Assembly (NCBI RefSeq): GCF_016887965.1
Contig: NZ_JAFDVD010000003.1
Location: 358,198 to 422,197, forward strand
DNA from: Phycicoccus sonneratiae
GTDB taxonomy: Bacteria > Actinomycetota > Actinomycetes > Actinomycetales > Dermatophilaceae
Direction: 5' to 3'
Length of the DNA: 64,000 nucleotides
The notes beneath the pieces were generated by a model. It did no database searches, was not told the origin of the DNA, and saw only the letters and a list, made by a program, of their open reading frames with translations. Positions 16,748-25,025 of the stretch are shown here, one piece after another (position 1 is the first letter of the stretch; every line of letters begins with the position of its first letter). The translations under genes were made by a program, and so were the position numbers.

Positions 16748-17493
16748 CCCACCCCCGCCGGGTCGTCAGCCGTCGCCGCGAGGACCTCGGCGAGGTGCAT
16801 CGTGCGCACCCCGGCCCGCTGGCGCGAGAGCAGCCCGCCGACGTGCATGAGGCAGGACGCGTCTCCGGCGACGAGCACCTCGGCCCCGGTCTCGCGCACG
16901 TGCCGGGCCTTGTCCGACCCCATGGCGACGGAGGTGTCGGCGTTCTTGACGGCGAAGGTGCCCCCGAAGCCGCAGCACTCGTCGGCGCGGGGCAGCTCGA
17001 CGAGGTCGATGCCGTGGACGGCCCGCAGCAGCCGCAGCGGGCGGTCGCCGACGCGGAGCATCCGCAGCGAGTGGCAGGTCGGGTGGTAGGTGACCCGGTG
17101 CGGGAACGAGGCGCCGACGTCGGTGACGCCGAGGACGTCGACGAGGAACTCGCTCAGCTCGTGGGTGCGGGGGACCAGGTCGGCCACGCCACGCCGCAGC
17201 GCGGCATCGTCCGCCCGGTCGGCGACCATCCGGTGCTGGTGGCGCACCGACCCCGCGCACGACCCGCTCGGCACGACGACGGCGTCGTAGCCCGCGAAGG
17301 CACTGACGGTGGTGCGCACGAGGGGGACCGCCTCGTCGAGGTACCCGGTGTTGACCATTGGCTGGCCGCAGCAGGTCTGGGCGTCCGGCACGTCGACCTC
17401 GACCCCGAGCCGGCGCAGCAGCCGCACGGTGGCGCGCGGGGCCTCCGGGAACATCGCGTCCCCGAGGCAGGTGGCCATCACCGCGACCCTCAC
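16744..17493 (-). CDS. lutA: lactate utilization protein A (CCG-domain)
   Basis: A 249-residue protein with two cysteine-rich CCG domains: TCCGQPMVNTGY near residue 40 and ADECCGFGGTFAVKN near residue 190, as in LutA/LldE and heterodisulfide-reductase-like subunits. GTG 17493 has AGGA about 7 bases upstream. First gene of the lutABC operon, with all three genes overlapping by 4 bases. No lactate permease or LutR-type regulator is adjacent. Confidence 0.94.
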   Translation of the reverse strand: MRVAVMATCLGDAMFPEAPRATVRLLRRLGVEVDVPDAQTCCGQPMVNTGYLDEAVPLVRTTVSAFAGYDAVVVPSGSCAGSVRHQHRMVADRADDAALRRGVADLVPRTHELSEFLVDVLGVTDVGASFPHRVTYHPTCHSLRMLRVGDRPLRLLRAVHGIDLVELPRADECCGFGGTFAVKNADTSVAMGSDKARHVRETGAEVLVAGDASCLMHVGGLLSRQRAGVRTMHLAEVLAATADDPAGVG

Positions 17494-17588
17494 CCGGCCA
17501 TCCTGCCCCACCGTCGCCCGGTCCCCCGAGGTATCACCACGCCGACCCGGGACCTCCTTCCCGGACCCGGCGACCGGAGGGAGGACCC

Positions 17589-17816
17589 ATGGACACCAGC
17601 CGCTGCCCCGAGTGCGGGCTGATCGCCGAGGTGCTCGACCGCGTCGTGCTGGAGAGCACGGACGGTCCGGTGGAGCACGCCCACGTGCGCTGCGTGGCCC
17701 GCCACCGCTTCTGGCTGCCCGTCGCGTACCTCGTCGCGGGGGGCGTCGCGGAATCGTCGGGGGCCGGTGCTCGTTCGAGGGTCGAGGGGTGGTGCACGCG
17801 CGCCGCCCGGTCCTGA
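17589..17816 (+). CDS. small hypothetical zinc-ribbon-like protein
   Basis: A 75-residue protein starting MDTSRCPECG; the CPxCG pair plus a later C and H suggest half of a zinc ribbon. The conserved-looking core VLESTDGPVEHAHVRCVARHRFWLPV is followed by a less ordered tail. A strong ribosome site GGAGGGAGG precedes ATG 17589. Function unknown; it sits alone 20 bases ahead of the short-chain dehydrogenase and may be cotranscribed with it. Confidence 0.6.
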   Translation: MDTSRCPECGLIAEVLDRVVLESTDGPVEHAHVRCVARHRFWLPVAYLVAGGVAESSGAGARSRVEGWCTRAARS

Positions 17817-17836
17817 CCCCGACGAGAGGCCACCCG

Positions 17837-18751
17837 ATGACCCGCTGGACGTTCGAGCAGATCCCCGACCTGGCCGGACGGCGGGCGGTGGTCACCGGCG
17901 CCAACTCGGGCATCGGCCTCGTCGAGGCGCGCGAGCTGGCCCGGCACGGCGCCGACGTCGTGCTCGCGGTGCGCAACACGGCGGCCGGCGAGGAGGCCGC
18001 GCGCCGCATCCGCCGCGCCGGGGTGCCGGGAGCGGTGTCGGTCGAGGAGCTCGACCTCGCCTCGCAGGAGTCGGTCCGGCGGTTCGCCGACCGGTTCGAG
18101 GGTCCGCTCGACCTGCTGGTCAACAACGCCGGGGTCATGACACCCCCGCGGTACCGCGAGACGGCGGACGGTTTCGAGCTGCAGTTCGGCACCAACCACC
18201 TCGGGCACGTCGCGCTGACCGGCCGGCTGCTGCCGCGGCTGCTCGAGGCGACGGCACCGCGGGTGACGACGGTGTCGTCCATCGCCCACCACCGCGGCGA
18301 CGGGGCGGTCCTCGAGGGGAACCCGCGCGAGGGCTACGACGCGCAGAAGACCTACGGGCAGTCCAAGCTGGCCAACCTGCTCTTCGCCGACGAGCTGCAG
18401 CGCCGGGCCTCCGCCGCCGGGTCGCCGCTCACCTCGACGGCCGCGCACCCCGGGGTGTCGGCGACCAACCTCGTCGCGAGCAAGGACGGCATGGGGGCCA
18501 TCCCCGTCGTCGGCACCATCGGCCAGCTCGGCGTGCGGCTGCTCTTCCCCGGGCCGGAGAAGGGCGCGGAGGGGCCGCTGTACGCGGCGACCGTCGCCGC
18601 CCCCGGCTCGTACTCGGGCCCGACGGGCATCGGCGAGACCCGGGGGCCGGTGGGTGAGGCCCGGCGCTCGCAGTGGGCGCGTGACGAGACGCTCGCCGGC
18701 CTGCTCTGGGAGCGGTCCGAGGAGCTCACCGGGGTGCGCATCGCGTTCTGA
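17837..18751 (+). CDS. short-chain dehydrogenase/reductase
   Basis: A 304-residue classical-type SDR of the retinol-dehydrogenase/oxidoreductase-like group. It shows the cofactor motif TGANSGIG, the structural NNAG, a catalytic Ser in VSSIAHH and the YGQSK catalytic pair, and a C-terminal extension after the Rossmann core. GAGAGG lies 7 bases before ATG 17837. Substrate not predictable. Confidence 0.9.
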   Translation: MTRWTFEQIPDLAGRRAVVTGANSGIGLVEARELARHGADVVLAVRNTAAGEEAARRIRRAGVPGAVSVEELDLASQESVRRFADRFEGPLDLLVNNAGVMTPPRYRETADGFELQFGTNHLGHVALTGRLLPRLLEATAPRVTTVSSIAHHRGDGAVLEGNPREGYDAQKTYGQSKLANLLFADELQRRASAAGSPLTSTAAHPGVSATNLVASKDGMGAIPVVGTIGQLGVRLLFPGPEKGAEGPLYAATVAAPGSYSGPTGIGETRGPVGEARRSQWARDETLAGLLWERSEELTGVRIAF

Positions 18752-18800
18752 GCGACCGCTCCCGGCGTCGGCGCCGCCGGGCGGTGTGAGGATGGCGGGC

Positions 18801-19700
18801 ATGCGCATCCTCCTCACCGGCGGCAGCGGCAAGGCCGGCCGCCACGTCGTCCCCTTCCTCGTCGAGCAGGGCCACACCGTGACCAACGTCGACCGGGTGC
18901 CGCTCGGGCTCGACGGCGTCACCGACCTCGACGTCGACCTCACCGACCTCGGTCAGCTCGTCTCCGCGCTGCGGATGCCCGCCTCGTTCGCCGAGCTGGA
19001 CTCTCCCGAGGAGGCCGCCTACGACGCGATCGTGCACCTCGCGGCCGTGCCGGCCATCCTCCTGCGCTCGGACACCTCGACCTACGCGAACAACGTGCTG
19101 TCGACGTGGAACGTGCTGGAGGCCGCGGCGGTGCTCGGCATCCGGAAGGTCGTCTTCGCCTCGTCCGAGACGACGTACGGCGTCTGCTTCGCACGCGGCG
19201 AGCGCCGCCCCGAGTACCTGCCGGTCGACGAGGAGCACCCGACCGTCCCCGAGGACGCGTACGCGACGTCGAAGGTCGTGAACGAGGTGACGGCGCGCTC
19301 GGTGCAGCGCCGGACCGGGGCCGACGTCTACGGGCTGCGGATCAACAACGTCATCGAGCCGCACGAGTACGAGGAGCTCTTCCCGGGGTTCCTCGAGGAC
19401 CCGGCGCAGCGGCGGCGGAACATCTTCGCGTACATCGACGTCCGCGACCTGGCCCTGGCGATCGAGTGCTGCCTGCGCACCGACGGCCTGGGGTACGAGG
19501 TGTTCAACGTCGCCAACGCCGACCACTCGGTCGCGGCCCGGACGGCCGAGCTCGTCGCGCGGTTCTACGACGGGGTGCCGGTGCGGCGCGAGATGGGCGA
19601 GCGCGAGACGTTCTTCTGCATCGACAAGGCCCGCCGGCTGCTCGGGTACGAACCGCAGCACTCCTGGAGGGACGTGCTGGCCGACCCCCGGGCCGGGTGA
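18801..19700 (+). CDS. NAD-dependent epimerase/dehydratase family protein
   Basis: A 299-residue extended SDR: N-terminal TGGSGKAGRHVV nucleotide-binding turn (a variant of TGxxGxxG), AAVPAILLRSDTSTYANNV (substrate-loop region of epimerases), a Ser/Thr run SSETTYG, and the catalytic DAYATSKVVNE YxxxK. ATG 18801 is chosen for spacing to GTGAGG at 18786-18791; ATG 18792 abuts that site. Possibly acts on a nucleotide sugar; no sugar-biosynthesis neighbours are seen. Confidence 0.88.
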   Translation: MRILLTGGSGKAGRHVVPFLVEQGHTVTNVDRVPLGLDGVTDLDVDLTDLGQLVSALRMPASFAELDSPEEAAYDAIVHLAAVPAILLRSDTSTYANNVLSTWNVLEAAAVLGIRKVVFASSETTYGVCFARGERRPEYLPVDEEHPTVPEDAYATSKVVNEVTARSVQRRTGADVYGLRINNVIEPHEYEELFPGFLEDPAQRRRNIFAYIDVRDLALAIECCLRTDGLGYEVFNVANADHSVAARTAELVARFYDGVPVRREMGERETFFCIDKARRLLGYEPQHSWRDVLADPRAG

Positions 19701-19713
19701 GGCGCCCGCGACG

Positions 19714-20265
19714 TCAGCGGGTGACGACCCACCGCTGGTGACCGCCGCCGCCGGCGAACACCGTCGAGTCGGCGAGGGCGAGGCCGCGCGCGGTGTGGCC
19801 GTCCGGGAAGAGCCGGCGCCCCTCGCCCTGGACGACGGGGTACTGGAAGAGGCGGAACTCGTCGACGAGCCCGGCCCCGACGAGGGCGTGGACGAGCGTC
19901 ACCGAGCCCGTGCAGACGATGTCGCCGCCCTCGCCGCCGCGCAGGGCGGCCACCCGGTCGAGCCAGTCCGCGCCGAGCACCGTGGTGCCCGCCCAATCCG
20001 GGTCGGTGAGCGTCGAGGAGACGACGTGCTTCTCGACCCGGTTGAGGTAGGCGCTGACGCCGGTCGTGTCGTCGTCGAGATCGCGCCAGTACCCGCGGAA
20101 CGCCTCGAACGTCTCCCGTCCGACGAGGGGGGCGTCGGCGGCCGCCATCTGCCGGGTGTTCTCGGCCCGGAGGCCGGGATCGTCGGACTGGGAGTCGAAC
20201 CAGTCGCCGACCATGTCGATCCGGCCGTCGAGCGTGATGTTCTCGGTCACCGCGAGGGTGCGCAT
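19714..20265 (-). CDS. dihydrofolate reductase-like / RibD C-terminal domain protein
   Basis: A 183-residue protein of the RibD C-terminal/DHFR-fold family. It begins MRTLAVTENITLDGRIDMVGDW, followed by PLVGRETFEAFRGYW and the terminal core GSVTLVHALVGAGLVDEFRLFQYPVVQGEGRRLF, a very characteristic block. Such stand-alone proteins bind NADPH but have no assigned substrate and are not true DHFR. It lies 16 bases after the DUF4287 gene on the same strand and may share its transcript. Confidence 0.88.
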   Translation of the reverse strand: MRTLAVTENITLDGRIDMVGDWFDSQSDDPGLRAENTRQMAAADAPLVGRETFEAFRGYWRDLDDDTTGVSAYLNRVEKHVVSSTLTDPDWAGTTVLGADWLDRVAALRGGEGGDIVCTGSVTLVHALVGAGLVDEFRLFQYPVVQGEGRRLFPDGHTARGLALADSTVFAGGGGHQRWVVTR

Positions 20266-20281
20266 CCCGTCCGCCGCCCGG

Positions 20282-20563
20282 TCAGCGGTTGGCGAGGCCG
20301 TCGAGGCGCAGGACGTCGGACTCGTCGCGGTGCGTGCCGGTCGTGCCGACGTGCTTGTCGCTGATGCCGGCGCCGTTCTTCACGACGTGGACGAGGGCCA
20401 TCGCGTGGCCGCGACCGAGCCCGTACTCGTCGGCGAGCCAGGCGACGATCTCGCCCGCCTTGGTGTCGGGTCCGTAGCCGCGGGCGTGCGCCTCGTCGAC
20501 GAGCTCCTGCGGGATCTTGCCGGTCTTCTTCTCGATGGTGTCGAGGTAGGCCTGGAAGGACAT
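20282..20563 (-). CDS. DUF4287 domain protein
   Basis: A 93-residue protein matching the DUF4287 pattern: MSFQAYLDTIEKKTGKIPQEL, then KAGEIVAWLADEYGLGRGHAMALVHVV and a C-terminal stretch with GISDKHVG. The family is small, soluble and of unknown function, often next to DUF1801 or SRPBCC proteins. AGGAG lies about 9 bases before ATG 20563. Confidence 0.88.
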   Translation of the reverse strand: MSFQAYLDTIEKKTGKIPQELVDEAHARGYGPDTKAGEIVAWLADEYGLGRGHAMALVHVVKNGAGISDKHVGTTGTHRDESDVLRLDGLANR

Positions 20564-20792
20564 GGTGGGTGCTCCTAGGTGTGGTGGAGGGCGTGTCGGG
20601 CAGTCTGACCGGTGGGACGGGCAGAACTCATCGCGGCGCGCCGGGGCCGGGATCGATCCGGGCCTCCGGAATGACGTGCGAGGAAGCCCGTGCGACGCGA
20701 AGAATGTTGCCGGACAGCCTTTTTGGTCCTGTGGATAGTGGTTTCCGTCGGTGGTCCGGGGTAGGATGGGGGCACGAGGGGAGGGGGAGCCG

Positions 20793-22205
20793 ATGGCTGC
20801 GACAGCGACACCGCAGGACGTCGTCCGCGACGCCCGGGCAGCGCGGACGCTCGTCGCCGGGCTGCTCTCCCCCGCCGACGTCCGGGGGTCCGTCGAGGAG
20901 TGGTCCGAGGCGCTGGAGGAGCTGCAGTCCCTGGCGAACGTCGTCGCCGCGGCGCAGGACTCGGTCATCGTCCGGCTCGCCGCGATCGAGCCCGAGCTCC
21001 TCGAAACGGGTGAGCTGGTCGAGACCCAACGGACACCCGGCCACGTCTCGCTCGACGCGCCGGCGGTCGTGTCCGGGGTGCTGCGCCTGTCCGCGGTCGC
21101 CGCCGAGCGGCGGGTCCGGGACGCGGTCCGCCGGGCCGCCGACGGGGAGCAGGCGGCGGGGACGTCGGCCGGGCTCGGTGGGCTGCACGCCGCGATGTGC
21201 GAGGGGCGGCTCGACGGGTACCGCGCCGGAGTCGTCGCGCACGAGCTCGAGGAGTGCCCGGCCGAGGTGGCCGCCACCGTCGTGGCGTCGCTCGACCCCT
21301 GGTTCGGCACCGAGGACGGCCCCAGGCTCCGCCGCCGTACGCGCCGGCTCCTCGCGAGGATCAGCCCGGAACTCCTGCGTCGGCGGGCCGAGCGGGCCCG
21401 CGCGGAGTCCTCGCTGCGGCGGTGGGTCGACGAACCGGGCGTCGACACCTGGCTGGGCACCTTCCCCTCCGACGAGGCGCGGGACGCGTGGGCCGCCGTC
21501 GACGCCCTCGCCCAGCAGTACCTCACCGACGGCACCTGCGAGCGTCTGGACCGAGCCCGCGCCAAGGCCCTCACCGACCTCGTCACCGGCAACTCGACCG
21601 TGACCACCGTCGTCCACGAGCACACCGCCCACCCCGACACCGGCGCCCTCCTCGACCCCGACGACGAGCTCGCCACCACCGCCTACCGGCCCGGCGCGAA
21701 GCTCGCCGCGCTCGTCCGCGCCCGCGACACCCGCTGCCGCTTCCCCGGCTGCACCGTCGCCGCCCGCTACTGCGACCTCGACCACGTCACCCCCTGGCCC
21801 GCGGGGGCGACCACCGCCGCCAACCTCGTCACCCTCTGCCGCCGCCACCACCGCACCAAGCAACGCCCCGGCTGGCACACCCGCCTCACCCCCGACGCCA
21901 CCTACACCGTCACCGACCCCACCGGCCGGGTCCGCAGCACCGACCCACCCGACCACCGACCCGCCCCACCCCTCTGGAAACCCGGCGAACCCGAACCGCC
22001 GCCCCCGTCCAACCCCGGCCTCGTCCTCCCCGACGGACCCCACTCCCACCTCGAGTTCACCCTCGAACACCACCTCGGACCACCCACACCACGCCCCGGA
22101 TGCCGCATCGACGTCCACCGACCCACCCGACCCGTCCACGCCACCACCGACCACCCACCCCGCCCACCCCGGCGACCACCCCTGCCCGAGACCCCACCCT
22201 TCTGA
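20793..22205 (+). CDS. DUF222/13E12-type protein with C-terminal HNH endonuclease
   Basis: A 470-residue member of the large actinobacterial 13E12/DUF222-HNH family. The N-terminal helical DUF222 part covers about residues 20-300; the HNH nuclease motif lies near residue 320, with CRFPGC, DLDHVTPW and NLVTLCRRHHRTK giving the zinc Cys and catalytic His-Asn-His. The last 90 residues are Pro-rich and disordered-looking. A purine-rich site GAGGGGGAG precedes ATG 20793 and TAGGAT at 20762-20767 may be its -10. Such genes occur in many copies per genome; mobility or stress functions have been suggested but not shown here. Confidence 0.9.
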   Translation: MAATATPQDVVRDARAARTLVAGLLSPADVRGSVEEWSEALEELQSLANVVAAAQDSVIVRLAAIEPELLETGELVETQRTPGHVSLDAPAVVSGVLRLSAVAAERRVRDAVRRAADGEQAAGTSAGLGGLHAAMCEGRLDGYRAGVVAHELEECPAEVAATVVASLDPWFGTEDGPRLRRRTRRLLARISPELLRRRAERARAESSLRRWVDEPGVDTWLGTFPSDEARDAWAAVDALAQQYLTDGTCERLDRARAKALTDLVTGNSTVTTVVHEHTAHPDTGALLDPDDELATTAYRPGAKLAALVRARDTRCRFPGCTVAARYCDLDHVTPWPAGATTAANLVTLCRRHHRTKQRPGWHTRLTPDATYTVTDPTGRVRSTDPPDHRPAPPLWKPGEPEPPPPSNPGLVLPDGPHSHLEFTLEHHLGPPTPRPGCRIDVHRPTRPVHATTDHPPRPPRRPPLPETPPF

Positions 22206-22258
22206 GCCGGCCGCGTCCGGCCGGGAGACCTCCGCGACCCGCGGCGACCGGCGGCGCC

Positions 22259-22271
22259 TACGCTTGTCCCC
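22259..22271 (+). promoter_or_regulatory. leaderless -10 box for glpD
   Basis: TACGCT at 22259-22264, then 7 bases to ATG 22272. The same hexamer and geometry precede the kinase at 53880. Confidence 0.55.
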
Positions 22272-23936
22272 ATGAGCCTGCGGTCGGCGAACATCGAGCG
22301 GATCGACGGTGGCCTGTTCGACGTCCTCGTCGTCGGCGCCGGCATCAACGGTGCCGTCTCCGCTGCTGCCCTCGCCGGACGAGGCGCCTCCGTGGCGCTC
22401 ATCGACCGCGGCGACTTCGGCGGCTTCACGAGCCAGGAGTCGAGCAACCTCGTCTGGGGCGGCTTCAAGTACCTCGAGAACTACGAGCTGCCGCTCGTCT
22501 TCGGCCTGTGCCGCAGCCGGAACCGGCTGATGAAGGCCTACCCGGACAACATCAAGGAGATCGGCTTCCTCGCCGCCCTCGACCACTCCTCGCCGTACAA
22601 GCCGTGGTTCGCCGGGCTCGGCGCCACCGCCTACTGGGGCATCGGCCTGTTCGGCACCGAGCGGCCGCACCTCTACGACGCCGAGGAGGTCAAGGAGCAG
22701 GAGCCGGTCATCGACACCAGCGACGTCCGCGGCGCCATCGAGTACCGCGACGCCTTCCTCGTCGACAACGACGCCCGCTTCGTCTTCTCGTTCGTCCGCT
22801 CCGCCGTCGAGGCGGGGGCCGCGGTCGCCAACTACGTCGAGCTGACCTCGGCGACGCGCATCGGCGACCGCTGGGTCTGCCACCTGCGCGACACCGACTC
22901 CGGCGCCGAGATCACCACTGCCGCAAGGGTGGTCGTCAACGCAGCCGGCCCGTTCGTCGACGACCTCAACGCGTCGTGGGGGCTGAGCACCGAGCACCGC
23001 ATCGTCTGCTCGAAGGGCATCCACCTCGTCGTCCCGCGGCTGACGACGACCCACCACGACCGCGTGCTCGCCTTCTTCGACGACACGCAGCGCCTCTTCT
23101 ACGTCATCCCCATGGGCCGCCGCTCGGTCATCGGGACCACCGACACGCGGGTCGACTCGCCGTGGACCGAGGTCACCGACGAGGACCGCACCTTCCTCCT
23201 CGGGCAGATCAACGCCCGGCTCGACCTGCCGACGCCGCTGACGCCCGACGACGTCATCGCCGAGCGCTGCGGGGTGCGCCCGCTCGTCGTCCGCCGGGGC
23301 GCCGGCGACCAGTCCGAGGCCGACTGGACCTCGTTGTCCCGCAAGCACGAGATCGAGCGCGACGACGAGCGGGCGGTCGTCACCGTCCTCGGCGGGAAGC
23401 TCACCGACTGCCTCAACGTCGGCGAGGAGGTGGCCGCCGAGGTCGAGCACCTCGGCGTCCCGCTCGAGAAGGACCTCGCGAACTGGTACGGCGAGCCCGC
23501 TCCCCAGACCCGCGCCGAGTTCTTCCGCCAGGCCCGGCTGATGCGCCTCGACGCCCTGCGGACCAAGCCCGACACCGAGCCGCTCAGCGACCGGCTGTGG
23601 CGCCGCTACGGCCGTCGGGCCTTCGACCTGCTCGAGGCGATCCGGGCCGACCCGGCGATGGGCGAGGACGTCATGGGCTCGGCCGACTACCTGCGCGCCG
23701 AGCTGTACACCGCCGCCGAGCACGAGATGGTCGTGACGCTCGACGACTTCATGCGCCGCCGCAGCAAGATCGACCTCGTCGTGCGCGACGAGGACATCGA
23801 CGACTCCGACGGCCTGCGCGAGGTGGCCCGCATCCTCTTCGGGAAGGACGCCGACCGGCGCCTCGCCGAGTACCACGCGACCAAGCACCGCCCGGCCCGC
23901 CCCGCGACGACTCCCGAGCCCGACCCGGCGTCCTGA
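22272..23936 (+). CDS. glpD: aerobic glycerol-3-phosphate dehydrogenase
   Basis: A 554-residue flavoprotein oxidising sn-glycerol 3-phosphate to dihydroxyacetone phosphate at the membrane and passing electrons to quinone. N-terminal FAD motif VVGAGINGAVSAAALAGRG, followed by the GlpD block QESSNLVWGGFKYLENYEL; IGTTDTRVDSPW and CGVRPLVV mark the substrate-cap and C-terminal domains. Length fits the family. No glpK or glpF is adjacent. It appears to be leaderless. Confidence 0.93.
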   Translation: MSLRSANIERIDGGLFDVLVVGAGINGAVSAAALAGRGASVALIDRGDFGGFTSQESSNLVWGGFKYLENYELPLVFGLCRSRNRLMKAYPDNIKEIGFLAALDHSSPYKPWFAGLGATAYWGIGLFGTERPHLYDAEEVKEQEPVIDTSDVRGAIEYRDAFLVDNDARFVFSFVRSAVEAGAAVANYVELTSATRIGDRWVCHLRDTDSGAEITTAARVVVNAAGPFVDDLNASWGLSTEHRIVCSKGIHLVVPRLTTTHHDRVLAFFDDTQRLFYVIPMGRRSVIGTTDTRVDSPWTEVTDEDRTFLLGQINARLDLPTPLTPDDVIAERCGVRPLVVRRGAGDQSEADWTSLSRKHEIERDDERAVVTVLGGKLTDCLNVGEEVAAEVEHLGVPLEKDLANWYGEPAPQTRAEFFRQARLMRLDALRTKPDTEPLSDRLWRRYGRRAFDLLEAIRADPAMGEDVMGSADYLRAELYTAAEHEMVVTLDDFMRRRSKIDLVVRDEDIDDSDGLREVARILFGKDADRRLAEYHATKHRPARPATTPEPDPAS

Positions 23937-23994
23937 CAGGCAGCTCACAGGGAGCCCGAAGGAGGCTCCGAGGCGCGCTCGGCAGGGTGTCGTC

Positions 23995-24186
23995 ATGGCG
24001 ACGTCGACGCAGGACCGCAGCCCCCACGGACGATCGGTCCGCGAGCTGATCGAGGAGCTCGCCGGCACGGAGGACGCGCTGCGCCAGGCCCGCGCCGACG
24101 ACACGCTCGACCACCGCAGCCTCGTCGTCCGGCGCCAGGCGACCATCGTCCGCGAGCTGCGCCGCCGGGCCCGCCACCCCCGCTGA
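23995..24186 (+). CDS. small hypothetical protein
   Basis: A 63-residue basic protein, predicted helical (RELIEELAGTEDALRQARADDTLDHRSLVVRRQATIVRELRRRAR), without membrane segments or Cys. It starts 58 bases after glpD. No strong ribosome site is visible. Codon bias is consistent with coding, but the function is unrecognised. Confidence 0.5.
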   Translation: MATSTQDRSPHGRSVRELIEELAGTEDALRQARADDTLDHRSLVVRRQATIVRELRRRARHPR

Positions 24187-24233
24187 CGCCCACCGCACGG
24201 AACAGACCGGCCGGTGCGCTGGTTGGCCCGACC

Positions 24234-24902
24234 ATGCGCATCCTCCTCATCGGCGCCCACGGCAAGGTGGCCCGCCGCCTGACCCCCCTCCTCCGCACCC
24301 GCTCCCACGAGGTCAGCGCGGTGGTCCGCAACCCCGACCACGCCGCCGACGTCGAGGCCGACGGGGCCACCGCCCTCGTCGCCGACGTCGAGTCGATGTC
24401 CACCGACGAGCTCGCCGACCTGCTCTCGGGCCACGACGCCGTCGTCTGGTCGGCCGGCGCCGGGGGCGGTGACGCGTCCCGCACCTACGCGGTCGACCGG
24501 GACGCCGCCATCCGCTCGATGGACGCCGCCGAGCAGGCCGGGGTCCGCCGCTACCTCATGGTGTCGTACTTCGGCGCCGGCCCGGATCACGGTGTGCCGC
24601 AGGACGACCCGTTCTTCGCCTACGCCGACGCCAAGACCACGGCCGACGCGCACCTCGAGGCGTCCGGGCTGGAGTGGACACTGCTGCGCCCCAGCCGGCT
24701 CACCGACGACCCGGGCACCGGCGCCATCGAGACCTCCCGCACGGGGGCCGGCAAGGGGTCGGTCCCGCGCGACGACGTGGCCCTCGTCGTCGCCGAGGCG
24801 CTGGAGCGTCCGGGAGCCGCCGGTGCGGTCGTCGAGTTCAACGGAGGCGCCACCCCGGTCGCCGACGAGCTCGACGCCGTCGCCGCGGGCCGCTCCGACT
24901 GA
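24234..24902 (+). CDS. NAD(P)H-binding atypical SDR (YwnB-like)
   Basis: A 222-residue NAD(P)-binding protein with the motif LLIGAHGKVARRL at the N-terminus, DAVVWSAGAGGG and YADAKTTADAHLEASGLEWTLLRPSRLTDDPGTG, the signature block of the atypical SDR5/YwnB-type family. These proteins often sense NADPH or reduce flavin and quinone-like compounds. It lies between a small hypothetical gene and the serine protease region with no obvious partners. Confidence 0.88.
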   Translation: MRILLIGAHGKVARRLTPLLRTRSHEVSAVVRNPDHAADVEADGATALVADVESMSTDELADLLSGHDAVVWSAGAGGGDASRTYAVDRDAAIRSMDAAEQAGVRRYLMVSYFGAGPDHGVPQDDPFFAYADAKTTADAHLEASGLEWTLLRPSRLTDDPGTGAIETSRTGAGKGSVPRDDVALVVAEALERPGAAGAVVEFNGGATPVADELDAVAAGRSD

Positions 24903-25025
24903 GAGCTTTTCTCGCACCCTGTCGCTCCTGGCCCCGAACAGCGGGAAGCACAAGCCTGAACAGGGGCTTATGCCGCCACTGCGCCGGCCGTACCATCCAG
25001 ACAGGAATTGATGTCGGGAGGGCAC

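Noticed and set aside
21902..22468. Minus-strand open frames through the HNH gene's Pro-rich tail and glpD start
   Set aside because: Shadows of a low-complexity CCN-rich stretch; no ribosome site or family match.
20628..25025. A 1465-codon antisense open frame spanning HNH, glpD and the SDR genes
   Set aside because: It covers well-supported genes on the plus strand. Long antisense frames without stops are expected at this GC content, and the translation has no recognisable motifs.
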